A DNA stretch of 64,000 bases from FEN-1219 sp963713355 (GCA_963713355.1 CAVQLK010000007.1:57737-121736); one strand, 5' to 3'; shown: positions 7,890 to 15,126, counted from the stretch's first letter. Notes: generated from the letters alone by a model not told the origin. Translations and numbers: made by a program.

Positions 7890-8576
7890 TCAGGCCCGCC
7901 GCAGCGCTTGGGCGGTGCGTGCGCGCGGTAACTCGCGCCGCGCGTTGAAAACGACTATGGTTTTTCCGCTCGCGCGCACGAGGCCCTGGTCCTCGAGCAC
8001 CTTGAGCACGCGGCCGGCCATCTCGCGCGAGCAGCCGACGAGACGCGACAGCTCTTGGCGGGAAACCTTGATCTGCATGCCGTCGGGATGCGTCATCGCG
8101 TCAGGCTCGCGGCACAGATCCATGATGGCGTGCGCCACGCGGCCCGTGACATCGACGAACGCGAGGTCGCCGAGCTTGCGGTTCGTGCGGTCGAGGCGCG
8201 TCGCGAGCTGCGTCGCGAGCTCGAACACGAGCCCTGGGCTCTCCGACGCAATCTGGCGGAAGCGCGGATACGTCATCTCGGCGATTTCGCTCTCCGAGCG
8301 CGTGCGCACCCAAGCGCTGCGTTGCGGCTGCTCGTAGAACAACCCCATCTCGCCGAAGAACTGGCCCTTGTTCAGATACGCGAGGACCATCTCGTTGCCG
8401 TCCTCGTCTTCGATCATCACTTCGACGGAGCCGTCGACGATGTAATAGAGAACGTCGGGCAGGTCCCCGGCGTGAATCATCACTGTCTTGCCGGGGATCG
8501 TGCGCACCCTGCAGTAGCTCAGGAAGCGATTGATCGCCGGAACATCACTCAGGGGCCTGAGAGTCTCTTCCACCAT
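7890..8576 (-). CDS. crp: Crp/Vfr/Clp-type cyclic-nucleotide-responsive transcription regulator
   Basis: 228 residues. Residues 1-130 are a cyclic-nucleotide-binding barrel with GEMGLF (75-80) and RSAW (86-89), matching the E. coli CRP residues E72, R82 and S83 that hold cAMP. T131 matches T127, but the next residue, S128 in E. coli, is N132. The C-terminal winged helix has SRQELSRLVGCSREMAGRVL, keeping R184, E185 and R189, which equal the base-contacting R180, E181 and R185. The protein should therefore read TGTGA-N6-TCACA sites, and exactly such a site lies upstream, suggesting autoregulation. Vfr (Pseudomonas) and Clp (Xanthomonas) are the nearest functional analogues; whether the ligand is cAMP or c-di-GMP cannot be settled here. 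GGAG precedes the ATG. Confidence 0.92.
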   Translation of the reverse strand: MVEETLRPLSDVPAINRFLSYCRVRTIPGKTVMIHAGDLPDVLYYIVDGSVEVMIEDEDGNEMVLAYLNKGQFFGEMGLFYEQPQRSAWVRTRSESEIAEMTYPRFRQIASESPGLVFELATQLATRLDRTNRKLGDLAFVDVTGRVAHAIMDLCREPDAMTHPDGMQIKVSRQELSRLVGCSREMAGRVLKVLEDQGLVRASGKTIVVFNARRELPRARTAQALRRA

Positions 8577-8609
8577 ACGTCGGAACTCCGGTTTGACTTA
8601 ACGCTGTAT

Positions 8610-8638
8610 TTAATCAATTCCCGACCGGGGCGCAAGCA
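8610..8638 (-). promoter_or_regulatory. Candidate promoter of the crp-like gene
   Basis: TTGCTT (8638-8633) and TGATTA (8615-8610) on the minus strand with 17-base spacing. A start near 8602 would put the CRP box centre about 59-60 bases upstream, close to the class I activator position (-61.5). Confidence 0.4.
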
Positions 8639-8653
8639 ACACATGGTCAAAGC

Positions 8654-8669
8654 TGTGACATCGTTCACA
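8654..8669. promoter_or_regulatory. Perfect CRP-family operator
   Basis: TGTGA-CATCGT-TCACA, a full palindromic match to the CRP consensus. It lies 78-93 bases upstream of the crp-like start codon and overlaps the coq7 stop codon (8665-8667). Most likely an autoregulatory site. Confidence 0.85.
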
Positions 8670-9303
8670 CGATGAGTGCGATTCGCCGCAAAATTTCACC
8701 CCCGAGCTTCATGCAGCTGCGAATCGAGGCGGGCAACTCAGCCCCGCCTGCGAGCGTCGCCGTCCTTCCATGGTGCACTTCATCTTCTGCCATTCGCGAG
8801 AGAATCGCCATGCTTTTCACGTCGTGCACGGGCAAGCGCTGCAGGTGATCTCGCAAGTGAGCTTCGACTTGCCGTTCTGTCTCGTGAACGAAACCGAGAC
8901 TGTCCGCATCCGTGCGCAGGCCGGCGAGCAGGCCGATGCCGAAGCTGCCGACATACCAAAGAGGCGTCAGCAGGCTTGGGCGACCGCCGAGCTCCTGGAT
9001 CCTCTCCGCGCACCAGCCGAGGTGATCTCGTTCTTCGCGGGCCGCGTTGGCGAGCAGCTCGCGCGTCGCATCCGAGCGCGCGACGAGGGACTGCCCGTTG
9101 TAGAGCGCTTGCGCGGCGATCTCGCCGGCGTGATTAACGCGCATCAAGGCGGCGCTCGCGCCGCGCTCGTCGGCGGACAAAGCGGGCTCCGGCAGGCCGG
9201 CCGCAGGCGATGGCCGGGTGGCGGCCGGTGGCGCGGCAATGGCCCGCAGGCCCTGATCGACGGCTGCAATCAGGCGATCGGGCCAGGTGAGGGGGGGCGC
9301 CAT
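8665..9303 (-). CDS. coq7: Di-iron 3-demethoxyubiquinol 3-hydroxylase Coq7
   Basis: 212 residues. Coq7 is the ferritin-like di-iron monooxygenase that performs the last hydroxylation of ubiquinone synthesis, replacing the flavoprotein UbiF in many gammaproteobacteria. Iron-binding motifs are visible in order: MRVNHAGEIAAQALYNGQ, AREERDHLGW, HETERQVEAHL and MAEDEVHHG, supplying the two ExxH pairs and extra glutamates. The start is the ATG at 9303 (MAPPLTWPDRLIAAVDQGL), which fits family N-termini; an earlier in-frame ATG at 9351 would include a TATAAT box. Placement next to a crp/vfr-type gene is known in Pseudomonas and Xanthomonas relatives. ubiH and ubiI are 8-11 kb away. Confidence 0.94.
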   Translation of the reverse strand: MAPPLTWPDRLIAAVDQGLRAIAAPPAATRPSPAAGLPEPALSADERGASAALMRVNHAGEIAAQALYNGQSLVARSDATRELLANAAREERDHLGWCAERIQELGGRPSLLTPLWYVGSFGIGLLAGLRTDADSLGFVHETERQVEAHLRDHLQRLPVHDVKSMAILSRMAEDEVHHGRTATLAGGAELPASIRSCMKLGGEILRRIALIV

Positions 9304-9309
9304 GCCGCC

Positions 9310-9315
9310 ATTATA
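9310..9315 (-). promoter_or_regulatory. TATAAT -10 box immediately before coq7
   Basis: A perfect TATAAT on the minus strand ends six bases before the coq7 ATG. There is no Shine-Dalgarno sequence, so transcription would start about at the ATG and give a leaderless mRNA. No good -35 was found. Confidence 0.5.
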
Positions 9316-9338
9316 TAAGCGTGTCGGGCGGGGTCGGC

Positions 9339-9367
9339 TTGCGCGGCCCAAGGTCGGCCAGTAAGAT
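9339..9367 (+). promoter_or_regulatory. Candidate promoter of rplM-rpsI
   Basis: TTGCGC (9339-9344) and TAAGAT (9362-9367) with 17-base spacing, leaving a leader of about 45 bases before rplM. Confidence 0.4.
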
Positions 9368-9416
9368 TCCGCCTCTTTGGCCGGCCGGCGCCGGCTCCAA
9401 CAAGAGCTTACCGGAC

Positions 9417-9845
9417 ATGAAAACCTTCTCTGCCAAGCCGGAGTCCGTTCGGCGCGACTGGTACCTCGTCAACGCCGAGGGCAAGACGCTCGGCCGTTTG
9501 GCGACGGCCCTCGCGCATCGGCTGCGCGGCAAGCACAAGCCCATCTACACGCCGCACGTCGATACCGGCGATTTCATCGTCGTCATCAACGCCGAGAAGA
9601 TCCGCGTCACGGGCCGCAAGCTCAAGGACAAGATCTACTACCGCCACACGGGCACGATCGGCAACCTCAAGTCCGAGCCGCTCGAGAAGATGCTCGCGAC
9701 GCATCCTGAGCGCGCCATCGAGATCGCCGTCAAAGGCATGTTGCCGAAGAACCCGCTCGGCCGGCAGATGTTCAAGAAACTCAAGGTGGTCGCCGGCGAC
9801 AAGCATCCGCACGCCGCGCAACAGCCGAAACCGTTGGAACTTTAA
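9417..9845 (+). CDS. rplM: 50S ribosomal protein L13
   Basis: 142 residues, the same as the E. coli protein. An early assembly protein of the large ribosomal subunit that binds 23S rRNA. Typical segments: MKTFSAKPESVRRDWYLVNA at the start, GKTLGRLAT, LRGKHKPIYTPHVDTGDFIVVINA, YYRHTG and VKGMLPKNPLGRQM. ATG at 9417 is chosen because the protein begins exactly at the conserved MKTFSAK. rpsI starts 3 bases after its stop, the universal rplM-rpsI operon. Confidence 0.98.
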   Translation: MKTFSAKPESVRRDWYLVNAEGKTLGRLATALAHRLRGKHKPIYTPHVDTGDFIVVINAEKIRVTGRKLKDKIYYRHTGTIGNLKSEPLEKMLATHPERAIEIAVKGMLPKNPLGRQMFKKLKVVAGDKHPHAAQQPKPLEL

Positions 9846-9848
9846 GAT

Positions 9849-10241
9849 ATGGCCATCGAAATCAACTACGGCACCGGACGGCGCAAGACTTCGGCGGCAC
9901 GCGTGTACCTCAAGCCCGGCAACGGCGACATCGTCGTCAACGGCCGGCCGCTCGACGTCTTCTTCGGCCGCGAGACGGCGCGCATGATCGTGCGCCAGCC
10001 GCTCGTCCTCGCCGAGGTCGAAGGGCGGTTCGACGTGCAGGTCAGCGTTCGCGGCGGCGGCACGACGGGTCAGGCGGGCGCGATTCGTCACGGCATCACG
10101 CGCGCGCTGATGGACTACGACGAAGGCCTGCGCAAGACCTTGCGCAAGGCCGGCTTCGTCACTCGCGACGCGCGCGAGGTCGAGCGCAAGAAAGTCGGCC
10201 TTCGGAAGGCCCGCCGACGTCCGCAGTACTCGAAGCGCTAG
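9849..10241 (+). CDS. rpsI: 30S ribosomal protein S9
   Basis: 130 residues, the same length as in E. coli. S9 reaches with its C-terminal tail into the P site of the small subunit. Family motifs: YGTGRRKTSAARVYLKPG, VNGRPLDVFF, VRGGGTTGQAGAIRHGITRAL, and the basic C-terminus ending YSKR, whose final arginine contacts P-site tRNA. Translationally linked to rplM. Confidence 0.98.
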   Translation: MAIEINYGTGRRKTSAARVYLKPGNGDIVVNGRPLDVFFGRETARMIVRQPLVLAEVEGRFDVQVSVRGGGTTGQAGAIRHGITRALMDYDEGLRKTLRKAGFVTRDAREVERKKVGLRKARRRPQYSKR

Positions 10242-10262
10242 TTCAGTATTGCGCCGGGCACG

Positions 10263-10283
10263 GCCGGCGCGGAACGCGCCGGC
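10263..10283. terminator. Strong hairpin after rpsI
   Basis: GCCGGCGCG / CGCGCCGGC with loop GAA, a perfect 9-bp GC stem 21 bases past the rpsI stop. No clear U-run follows, so termination at this site is uncertain; it may instead protect the 3' end or separate rpsI from the tRNA. Confidence 0.4.
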
Positions 10284-10313
10284 GTCGTGCTAGCGTTGTA
10301 GACGCCTCACGGA

Positions 10314-10387
10314 TGGGGGATCGTCCAGCGGTAGGACATCGGACTCTGACTCCGAGAACCTAGGTTCGAATCCTAGTCCCCCAGCCA
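10314..10387 (+). tRNA. tRNA-Gln (anticodon CTG)
   Basis: 74 bases including an encoded CCA. The acceptor stem TGGGGGA pairs with TCCCCCA, then G discriminator and CCA. The anticodon arm TCGGA-CTCTGAC-TCCGA shows anticodon CTG, reading CAG glutamine codons. The T arm has the standard GGTTCGAATCC. No duplicate of its 3' end was seen nearby, so there is no sign of use as an attachment site. Confidence 0.95.
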
Positions 10388-10424
10388 CCTCACACTGGGT
10401 CCTGCCCGGGCATGGCCTCTAATG

Positions 10425-10950
10425 TCAGCTATGCGCCGGGTACCTCACCGCAAAGCAAACTCCGTCCCTACCTGGTATTAACGCAGGTTCGCCGTCGATC
10501 GTTACGGCGGTGTTGCGAGAGCCGCACTCGTTGATGAAGACCCGGGCAGCGCATGCCTGGAAAGACGGGTAGCCGACGAATCTCTTTGCGCTCGAGGATC
10601 GAGATGAGCGAGAGATCGTCGCTGCGTGTGTTGGCAATGAGGCAGACGCTGCCGTCGTCCGCCGTTTCCGCCCAGCCAGGACCGTCGCCGACCGGGATCG
10701 TGGCGATCAAGGTGAGATCGGGTACGCGAACCAACGCAGCATAGTCCGAAGCGCGCCAGCCAGGCAGAGTCGTACGCCACTACCGCGTGCTCATTGGAAG
10801 GATGGCCGGGCGTATCCGGTGTTGCACAGGCGGCGGCCATCGCGCGAGAGCTTGTTGTCGTGCGGATAGACGCCAGTCACCAGATGCCCCGTGATCTCGC
10901 CCGTGGCGGTCGCAATCTTCTTAGCTCAGGTGGGCTCGGCCCTTCCCGCG
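10425..10950 (-). pseudogene. Remnant of a YVTN-type beta-propeller gene
   Basis: The minus strand carries pieces of a beta-propeller protein in different frames. An upstream piece (about 10830-10925) reads as TATGEITGHLVTGVYPHDNK followed by LSRDGRRLCNTGYARPSFQ and a stop. A downstream piece (about 10570-10750) reads as VPDLTLIATIPVGDGPGWAE and then DDGSVCLIANTRSDDLSLIS. The phrases YPHDNK-LSRDG and TIPVG-GP-W are typical of YVTN/cytochrome d1-like propeller blades. No single frame links the pieces and no start codon or signal peptide is left. The sequence between the tRNA and this remnant (10388-10424) shows nothing further. Confidence 0.6.
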
Positions 10951-10991
10951 GACGGGGTGCGTCCTGTCACGCCACATGATTGTACGCACGT

Positions 10992-11021
10992 TTGACACGA
11001 AAACGGCAGCCCATCGATACT
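10992..11021 (+). promoter_or_regulatory. Candidate promoter of the ankyrin gene
   Basis: TTGACA (10992-10997), a perfect -35, and GATACT (11016-11021) with 18-base spacing. It would give an untranslated leader of about 130 bases. The remainder of 10951-11160 contains no gene I can support. Confidence 0.4.
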
Positions 11022-11160
11022 GCTCGAAGCGCGCCGACAGGGCGCCACCTACCCGCGGCAAGGGAACAACTCCCACCTGTTTCGGTTCGAGTCGTGTGCG
11101 ATTGCACCTTCTTTCAGCCTGGTTTCAGCGGGGCACAGGCGTTCATGAAAGGAGGCTGCC

Positions 11161-12756
11161 ATGACCGCTTCGAAGTCCCTTCCTACTCATCCGTCCTTCG
11201 ACTCCCTCCGCAAACAAGCCAAGAAGCTCGCGCGCGACTTCGCCGTCGGGGACCCTGCCGCCATTGAACGTATTCGCGCTCACCTGCCGCACGTCGACGC
11301 GCACTTGTCGCAGCGCAACGCGCAGCTCGTCGTCGCGCGCGAATACGGGTTTGTCGGTTGGCAAGATCTTACGGCCGAAGTCGGCAAGCGCCTCGGCAAG
11401 GGCTTGGAGTCGGCGGTAAGCCAGGCACAGCGCTTGATCCATGACAACGACGTCGAACGCCTCAAGGAGCTGCTGGCGGAATGCCCCGCTTTACTCTCGT
11501 GGCGAGCCGACGAGAAACGCCGCGGCGTGCTCGGAATGGCGACGAGCTCGTACGCCTTCGACGTGGGCGGAGACGCACAGCGGGAACGGGATTTTACGCG
11601 CGCGGAATGTGCCGAGCTGCTCATCGATGCGGGCGCAGTCGTGGCGCCATCGGTCGTCGACAGCATCCTCCAATCGCGCGCTCGAGGGTTGCTGGCACTG
11701 TTTCAGCGCAAGGGCCTGCTTCCGCGCACGCTCGAGTTCTTGGCGGCGCTCGGCGACCTCGCCGCCGTTCGCATGGCACTCGACGAGGACGGCAACGATC
11801 CGCAGATCGTCAATGATGCGTTCGTGCGCGCGTGCCTCTTCGAGCACGAGGCCGTTGCGGCACTGCTACTGGAACGTTGCATCGCGCTCGATCCCGAGCT
11901 CGGAACAAACGTCGACGGAGGTGTCGGCCGCCGAGCGTTCATCAAGTGTTTCGTCGAAACTCGAGCCGGACACATCCCAAAAATCGGAGGAAGCGCGAGA
12001 ACGTTTGGGCTGTGGAAAACGTACGTCATGGAGCAGGTCAGCCGATCGGTCCAGGGCGACGACGTCGCGGCGTTCGTCGCCAGCCTAGAGCGTGAACCGT
12101 GGCTCCTGGCCAACGACTGCATCGATCTTCAGAGTGAGCTCATGGGGTGCGGCCGCGCGGAATTCATCACCGCGCTTCTCGACCTCGATCCGGCGATACT
12201 TGGGCGCCCGCCGCGATCGGACAACATCGAGTACGCATTAGTCGACGCGAAGGCGCATCTCATTCCATTGCTAACACGCGTATGGCCCATGCCGGACGAC
12301 CTGCCCCATGCGGCGGGAATGGGCGACCTCGCGCGAGTGAAGCGGTGGTTCGACGCCGAGGGCAAGCCGGCACTCGGCGACGTAGCGAATCACGCGCCCG
12401 CCACGAGCCAACACCGGCCATGGGCTGAGGTCGGCGTCCAGCAGGTTCTCGACACCGCGCTCGCCTGGGCCATCATCAACCGACGGTTCGACGTCGCAGA
12501 TTTTCTGCTCGAGCATGGCGCCAACATCAACACCGATTGGAACTCGCACGAGCCGGCAAGCATCCTGCATCTGCTCGTCTTCTTGCCGGACCCTTACGAG
12601 TCGATGCAATACCTGATCGACCGCGGCATCGATATGACCATTAGGGACTACCGATGGAACAGTAGCGCGGCGAACTGGGCGCGCTACGGCAACAACGACG
12701 AGAAGATGGCTCTGTGGCTCGAAGAGGCGGAACGGGAGCGGGAGCTGAAACGATGA
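11161..12756 (+). CDS. Ankyrin-repeat protein
   Basis: 531 residues with no signal peptide or membrane segment, so probably cytoplasmic. The N-terminus (1-90) has the helical start common to a bacterial ankyrin group (FDSLRKQAKKLARDF, VVAREYGFVGWQDL). Degenerate ankyrin units follow, for example DVERLKELLAECPALL (about 97-112), CAELLIDAGAV, LGDLAAVRMALDEDG, and a better C-terminal unit FDVADFLLEHGANINTDWN. Such proteins bind partners, and no enzymatic motif is seen. A very strong ribosome site, AAAGGAGG, lies 6 bases before the ATG. Sits between a decayed gene and rpiA, with which it converges (11-base gap). Function unknown. Confidence 0.8.
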   Translation: MTASKSLPTHPSFDSLRKQAKKLARDFAVGDPAAIERIRAHLPHVDAHLSQRNAQLVVAREYGFVGWQDLTAEVGKRLGKGLESAVSQAQRLIHDNDVERLKELLAECPALLSWRADEKRRGVLGMATSSYAFDVGGDAQRERDFTRAECAELLIDAGAVVAPSVVDSILQSRARGLLALFQRKGLLPRTLEFLAALGDLAAVRMALDEDGNDPQIVNDAFVRACLFEHEAVAALLLERCIALDPELGTNVDGGVGRRAFIKCFVETRAGHIPKIGGSARTFGLWKTYVMEQVSRSVQGDDVAAFVASLEREPWLLANDCIDLQSELMGCGRAEFITALLDLDPAILGRPPRSDNIEYALVDAKAHLIPLLTRVWPMPDDLPHAAGMGDLARVKRWFDAEGKPALGDVANHAPATSQHRPWAEVGVQQVLDTALAWAIINRRFDVADFLLEHGANINTDWNSHEPASILHLLVFLPDPYESMQYLIDRGIDMTIRDYRWNSSAANWARYGNNDEKMALWLEEAERERELKR

Positions 12757-12767
12757 CCGCGCCGCCG

Positions 12768-13424
12768 TTATTGGATCGTCTTGACGCCATTCGCGTGGCC
12801 GATCAGCAACACGTCGGCGGGACGATTCGCGAAAATTCCCACCGTAACGACGCCCGCGAGCTGATTGAAACGCGTCTCGAGCTCGAGCGGGTTCGCGATC
12901 TTCAGATTATGGACATCGAGGATGTGGTTGCCGTTGTCGGTGACGAATCCCTCGCGCCAGATCGGCTGGCCGCCGGCCTTGAACATCTGCCGTGCGACGT
13001 AGGACTGGGCCATCGGAATCACCTCGACTGGAACCGGAAATCGGCCGAGCGTCGGCACGAGCTTCGTCTCGTCGATGATGCAAACGAAGCGGCGCGAGGC
13101 GGCCGCGACGATCTTCTCGCGCGTCAGCGCGCCGCCGCCGCCCTTGATGAGATGCCGGTGTTTCGTGGCTTCATCGGCGCCATCCAAGTACAGATCGAGC
13201 TCGCCCGTCGACGACAGCTCCGCCGTGCGGATGCCGAATTCGGCCAAGCGCCGCGTCGAGCGTTCCGAGCTCGAAACGACGGAGCCGAGCCTGGATGCGA
13301 GCGGCTGCAGCAGCTCGATCAGGATGTCGATCGTGCTGCCGGTGCCGACGCCAAGCGCGATGCCGTCCTTGATGTACGACAGCGCGGCAGTTGCGGCCCG
13401 GCGTTTGTTCGCGTCTTGGTTCAT
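12768..13424 (-). CDS. rpiA: Ribose-5-phosphate isomerase A
   Basis: 218 residues, family length. RpiA interconverts ribose 5-phosphate and ribulose 5-phosphate in the pentose phosphate pathway, linking to the purine genes through PRPP supply. Phosphate loop GVGTGSTI at 25-32; catalytic region DGADEA at 81-86, KGGGGALTREKI at 94-105. D81, D84, K94 and E103 fall at exactly the numbers of the E. coli active-site residues. The ATG at 13424 is chosen since it gives that register. A terminator of the gene upstream lies at 13470-13500, so rpiA probably has its own promoter in 13425-13470. Confidence 0.96.
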   Translation of the reverse strand: MNQDANKRRAATAALSYIKDGIALGVGTGSTIDILIELLQPLASRLGSVVSSSERSTRRLAEFGIRTAELSSTGELDLYLDGADEATKHRHLIKGGGGALTREKIVAAASRRFVCIIDETKLVPTLGRFPVPVEVIPMAQSYVARQMFKAGGQPIWREGFVTDNGNHILDVHNLKIANPLELETRFNQLAGVVTVGIFANRPADVLLIGHANGVKTIQ

Positions 13425-13469
13425 TGGTCTTGGTTCGCTGCCTCTTGATTCGATCAAGGGCCCTCCCCA

Positions 13470-13500
13470 AAAAGAGAGTGCCCGCGACTTGGCGGGCACT
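13470..13500 (-). terminator. Rho-independent terminator of the 48-residue basic protein gene
   Basis: Perfect 9-bp stem AGTGCCCGC (13477-13485) / GCGGGCACT (13492-13500), loop of 6. Read on the minus strand it is followed by CTCTTTTTGG, giving the U-run. It separates the small gene from rpiA. Confidence 0.85.
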
Positions 13501-13545
13501 ACACTTGTCTGAGCCGAATGTGGCTCGACTAACGCTGCTAATCCG

Positions 13546-13692
13546 TTAGCGCTTGCGGCGCGCCTTACGTCGCACTTTCTTCGCGACCTTCCGGCCTTTG
13601 CGTCGGACCTTCCTCGCAACGCGGCGTGCAGTGCGACGCTTTTTCCCTCGACGCGTCTTCTTCTTCGATGACACTTTCTTCGTAGAAGCCAT
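13546..13692 (-). CDS. 48-residue Lys/Arg-rich DNA-binding-like protein
   Basis: The gene starts at ATG 13692 (GGAG 7 bases upstream) and stops with TAA at 13546-13548. The product begins MASTKKVSSKKKTRRGKKR and ends in KVRRKARRKR; more than half of it is Lys or Arg, spaced by Ala, Val and Thr, with no acidic residue. This composition resembles the C-terminal tails of bacterial histone H1-like proteins (AlgP/Hc1 type). It has its own promoter-like sequence and a strong terminator, so it is probably a real independently expressed gene. Nucleoid or RNA binding is inferred from charge only. Confidence 0.7.
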   Translation of the reverse strand: MASTKKVSSKKKTRRGKKRRTARRVARKVRRKGRKVAKKVRRKARRKR

Positions 13693-13725
13693 GGGTAGTC
13701 TCCGTTGTCGGGATAGACGGCGTTG

Positions 13726-13754
13726 AGTATATATAAAACAATCCGGATTTCCAG
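13726..13754 (-). promoter_or_regulatory. Candidate promoter of the basic protein gene
   Basis: CTGGAA (13754-13749) and TATACT (13731-13726) on the minus strand, 17-base spacing, inside an unusually AT-rich patch. Predicted leader about 26 bases. Confidence 0.5.
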
Positions 13755-13864
13755 CACGTTATCAATTCATGCGCATCCTCATCGCGCGCAAACGAAGATG
13801 GAATGTGATTGGTTGCACACTCTCCTGCATCGAATGACGAACGAGTTTTCGCATTGCGTCGCGC

Positions 13865-14332
13865 TTACTGCGCGAGATCGAGAATGAATTTCCAGTGTGC
13901 AGCGCTGACCGGCGTTACCGACAAACGATTACCGCGCTTGAGCAGCGCGAGCCCTTTTAGCGCGCGCTTCTCGTGTTGGCGCAGCGTTGCGAGCGTGACG
14001 GTGCTGCGAAACCTGCGCTGCAGCTGCACGTCGACCATGTACCAGCGCGGCTTCTCGGAATCGCTGTCCGCGTCGAAGTGCGCGTCGTAGGCGTTGAACG
14101 CCGTGTGGTCCGGGTACCCTTCCTTGACGATCTTCACGATGCCGGCGATGCCGGGCTCGTCGCAATTCGAGTGATAGAAGAATGCGAGATCGCCGCGGCG
14201 CATCCGATCGCGCATGAAATTGCGCGCCTGAAAATTGCGCACGCCATCCCAATGCGTCGTCTTGGCGGGTTGCTTCGCGAGATCGTCGATGCCGAACACG
14301 TCGGGCTCCGACTTCATCAGCCAATAGGCCAT
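13865..14332 (-). CDS. EVE-domain protein
   Basis: 155 residues, entirely an EVE domain (PUA-like fold, thymocyte nuclear protein 1 family), which in other proteins reads modified bases in DNA or RNA. Family motifs: WLMKSEPDVFGIDDL at the start, HWDGVRNFQARNFMRDRMRRGDLAFFYHSNC, GIAGIVKIVKEGYPD, and WYMVDVQL. GGAGG 7 bases before the ATG. It follows fthC by 14 bases on the same strand, a frequent pairing in gammaproteobacteria, so it is the last gene of the zapA/6S/fthC transcript. Its molecular target in this setting is not known. Confidence 0.92.
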   Translation of the reverse strand: MAYWLMKSEPDVFGIDDLAKQPAKTTHWDGVRNFQARNFMRDRMRRGDLAFFYHSNCDEPGIAGIVKIVKEGYPDHTAFNAYDAHFDADSDSEKPRWYMVDVQLQRRFRSTVTLATLRQHEKRALKGLALLKRGNRLSVTPVSAAHWKFILDLAQ

Positions 14333-14346
14333 CGGCGTATCCTCCG

Positions 14347-14955
14347 CTAGAAGCGCCTGGCCCCGGCCTCGGTTACGACCCCCCAGAGCGGCACGTCCCA
14401 GCTGCTCGGCGTCAGCGAGCCGACGCGTTGTAGCTCGTACGCCACACCGAGGAGCTTCGGTCGCCGCCAATGCGAGCGGTGGCGCAGGAATGCGAACGCG
14501 CGGTCGTAATAGCCACGCCCGACGCCGACGCGCACACCCCGATCATCGAACGCCACGAGAGGCGTCAGAACGAGATCGAGATCCCGCGCGTCGATCTTGG
14601 CGCCGACCTTGGGTTCCATGATTCCGAAGAAGTTGGCAGCGAGCTTTGCACCGTGCTCGAGCTCCGCGAACGTCATCGTCATGCCGCGTAGGACGGGTAC
14701 GTAAATCCGCTTGCGGTGCCGGCGGGCGCCCTCGACGAGGGCCTCGAGCGAAGGCTCGCCGTCGAACGCGAGATACAAGGCGATGCGCCGGGCGCGCCGG
14801 TACTCGGGAAGGCTCTTGATGAACGCGTGGATGCCGCGATCCGCTTGCGCGCGGATCGCGTCGGGCAACGCGCGCCGCTTCGCGCGCAGTTGCCGCCGCA
14901 ACTGCCGGCGCTCCGAATCGGCGGCGGAAGAGATGCTCCCCGCCTGTGCCGTCAC
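14347..14955 (-). CDS. fau: 5-formyltetrahydrofolate cyclo-ligase
   Basis: About 202 residues. The enzyme (YgfA/Fau, MTHFS) converts 5-formyl-THF to 5,10-methenyl-THF with ATP. Motifs: RRQLRRQLRAKRRALPD at the N-terminus, LYLAFDGEPSLEAL, YVPVLRG, and the conserved GVGRGYYDRAFAFL loop near residues 145-158. The start shown is GTG at 14955, which lies inside the 3' end of 6S RNA; no later ATG gives a plausible N-terminus. The zapA-ssrS-ygfA order is characteristic of gammaproteobacteria, and processing of a joint transcript is known in E. coli. Confidence 0.9.
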   Translation of the reverse strand: MTAQAGSISSAADSERRQLRRQLRAKRRALPDAIRAQADRGIHAFIKSLPEYRRARRIALYLAFDGEPSLEALVEGARRHRKRIYVPVLRGMTMTFAELEHGAKLAANFFGIMEPKVGAKIDARDLDLVLTPLVAFDDRGVRVGVGRGYYDRAFAFLRHRSHWRRPKLLGVAYELQRVGSLTPSSWDVPLWGVVTEAGARRF

Positions 14956-15116
14956 GAACCGTTGCTCTCGAACCGGAGCAACAGGTGGGGTACGCCGTCG
15001 GGACTTAAGGCTTCCCGGTTAGACCGGACTTGCACACCATCGCCGACAGAGCTCAACCCCCAAGGCATGATTTAGGGTCCGAGAGACCTTCGTCCGTGTC
15101 GAACACCGCAGGGAGC
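14935..15116 (-). ncRNA. ssrS: 6S RNA (ssrS), regulator of sigma-70 RNA polymerase
   Basis: About 182 bases between zapA and the formyl-THF ligase gene, the standard gammaproteobacterial position. The ends pair: GCTCCC at the 5' end (15116-15111) with GGGAGC at the 3' end (14940-14935). The central bubble arm carries the conserved GAAGCCTTAA stretch, and a 3' stem GTTGCTC / GAGCAAC (14982-14976 with 14967-14961) equals the hairpin of the E. coli RNA. A perfect TATAAT precedes it. The RNA mimics an open promoter and holds RNA polymerase in stationary phase. Boundaries are estimates. Confidence 0.85.
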
Positions 15117-15126
15117 ACCAAGGCCG

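Noticed and set aside
10314..12756. Genomic island inserted at tRNA-Gln
   Set aside because: No integrase and no duplicated tRNA 3' end were seen downstream, and rpiA follows directly.
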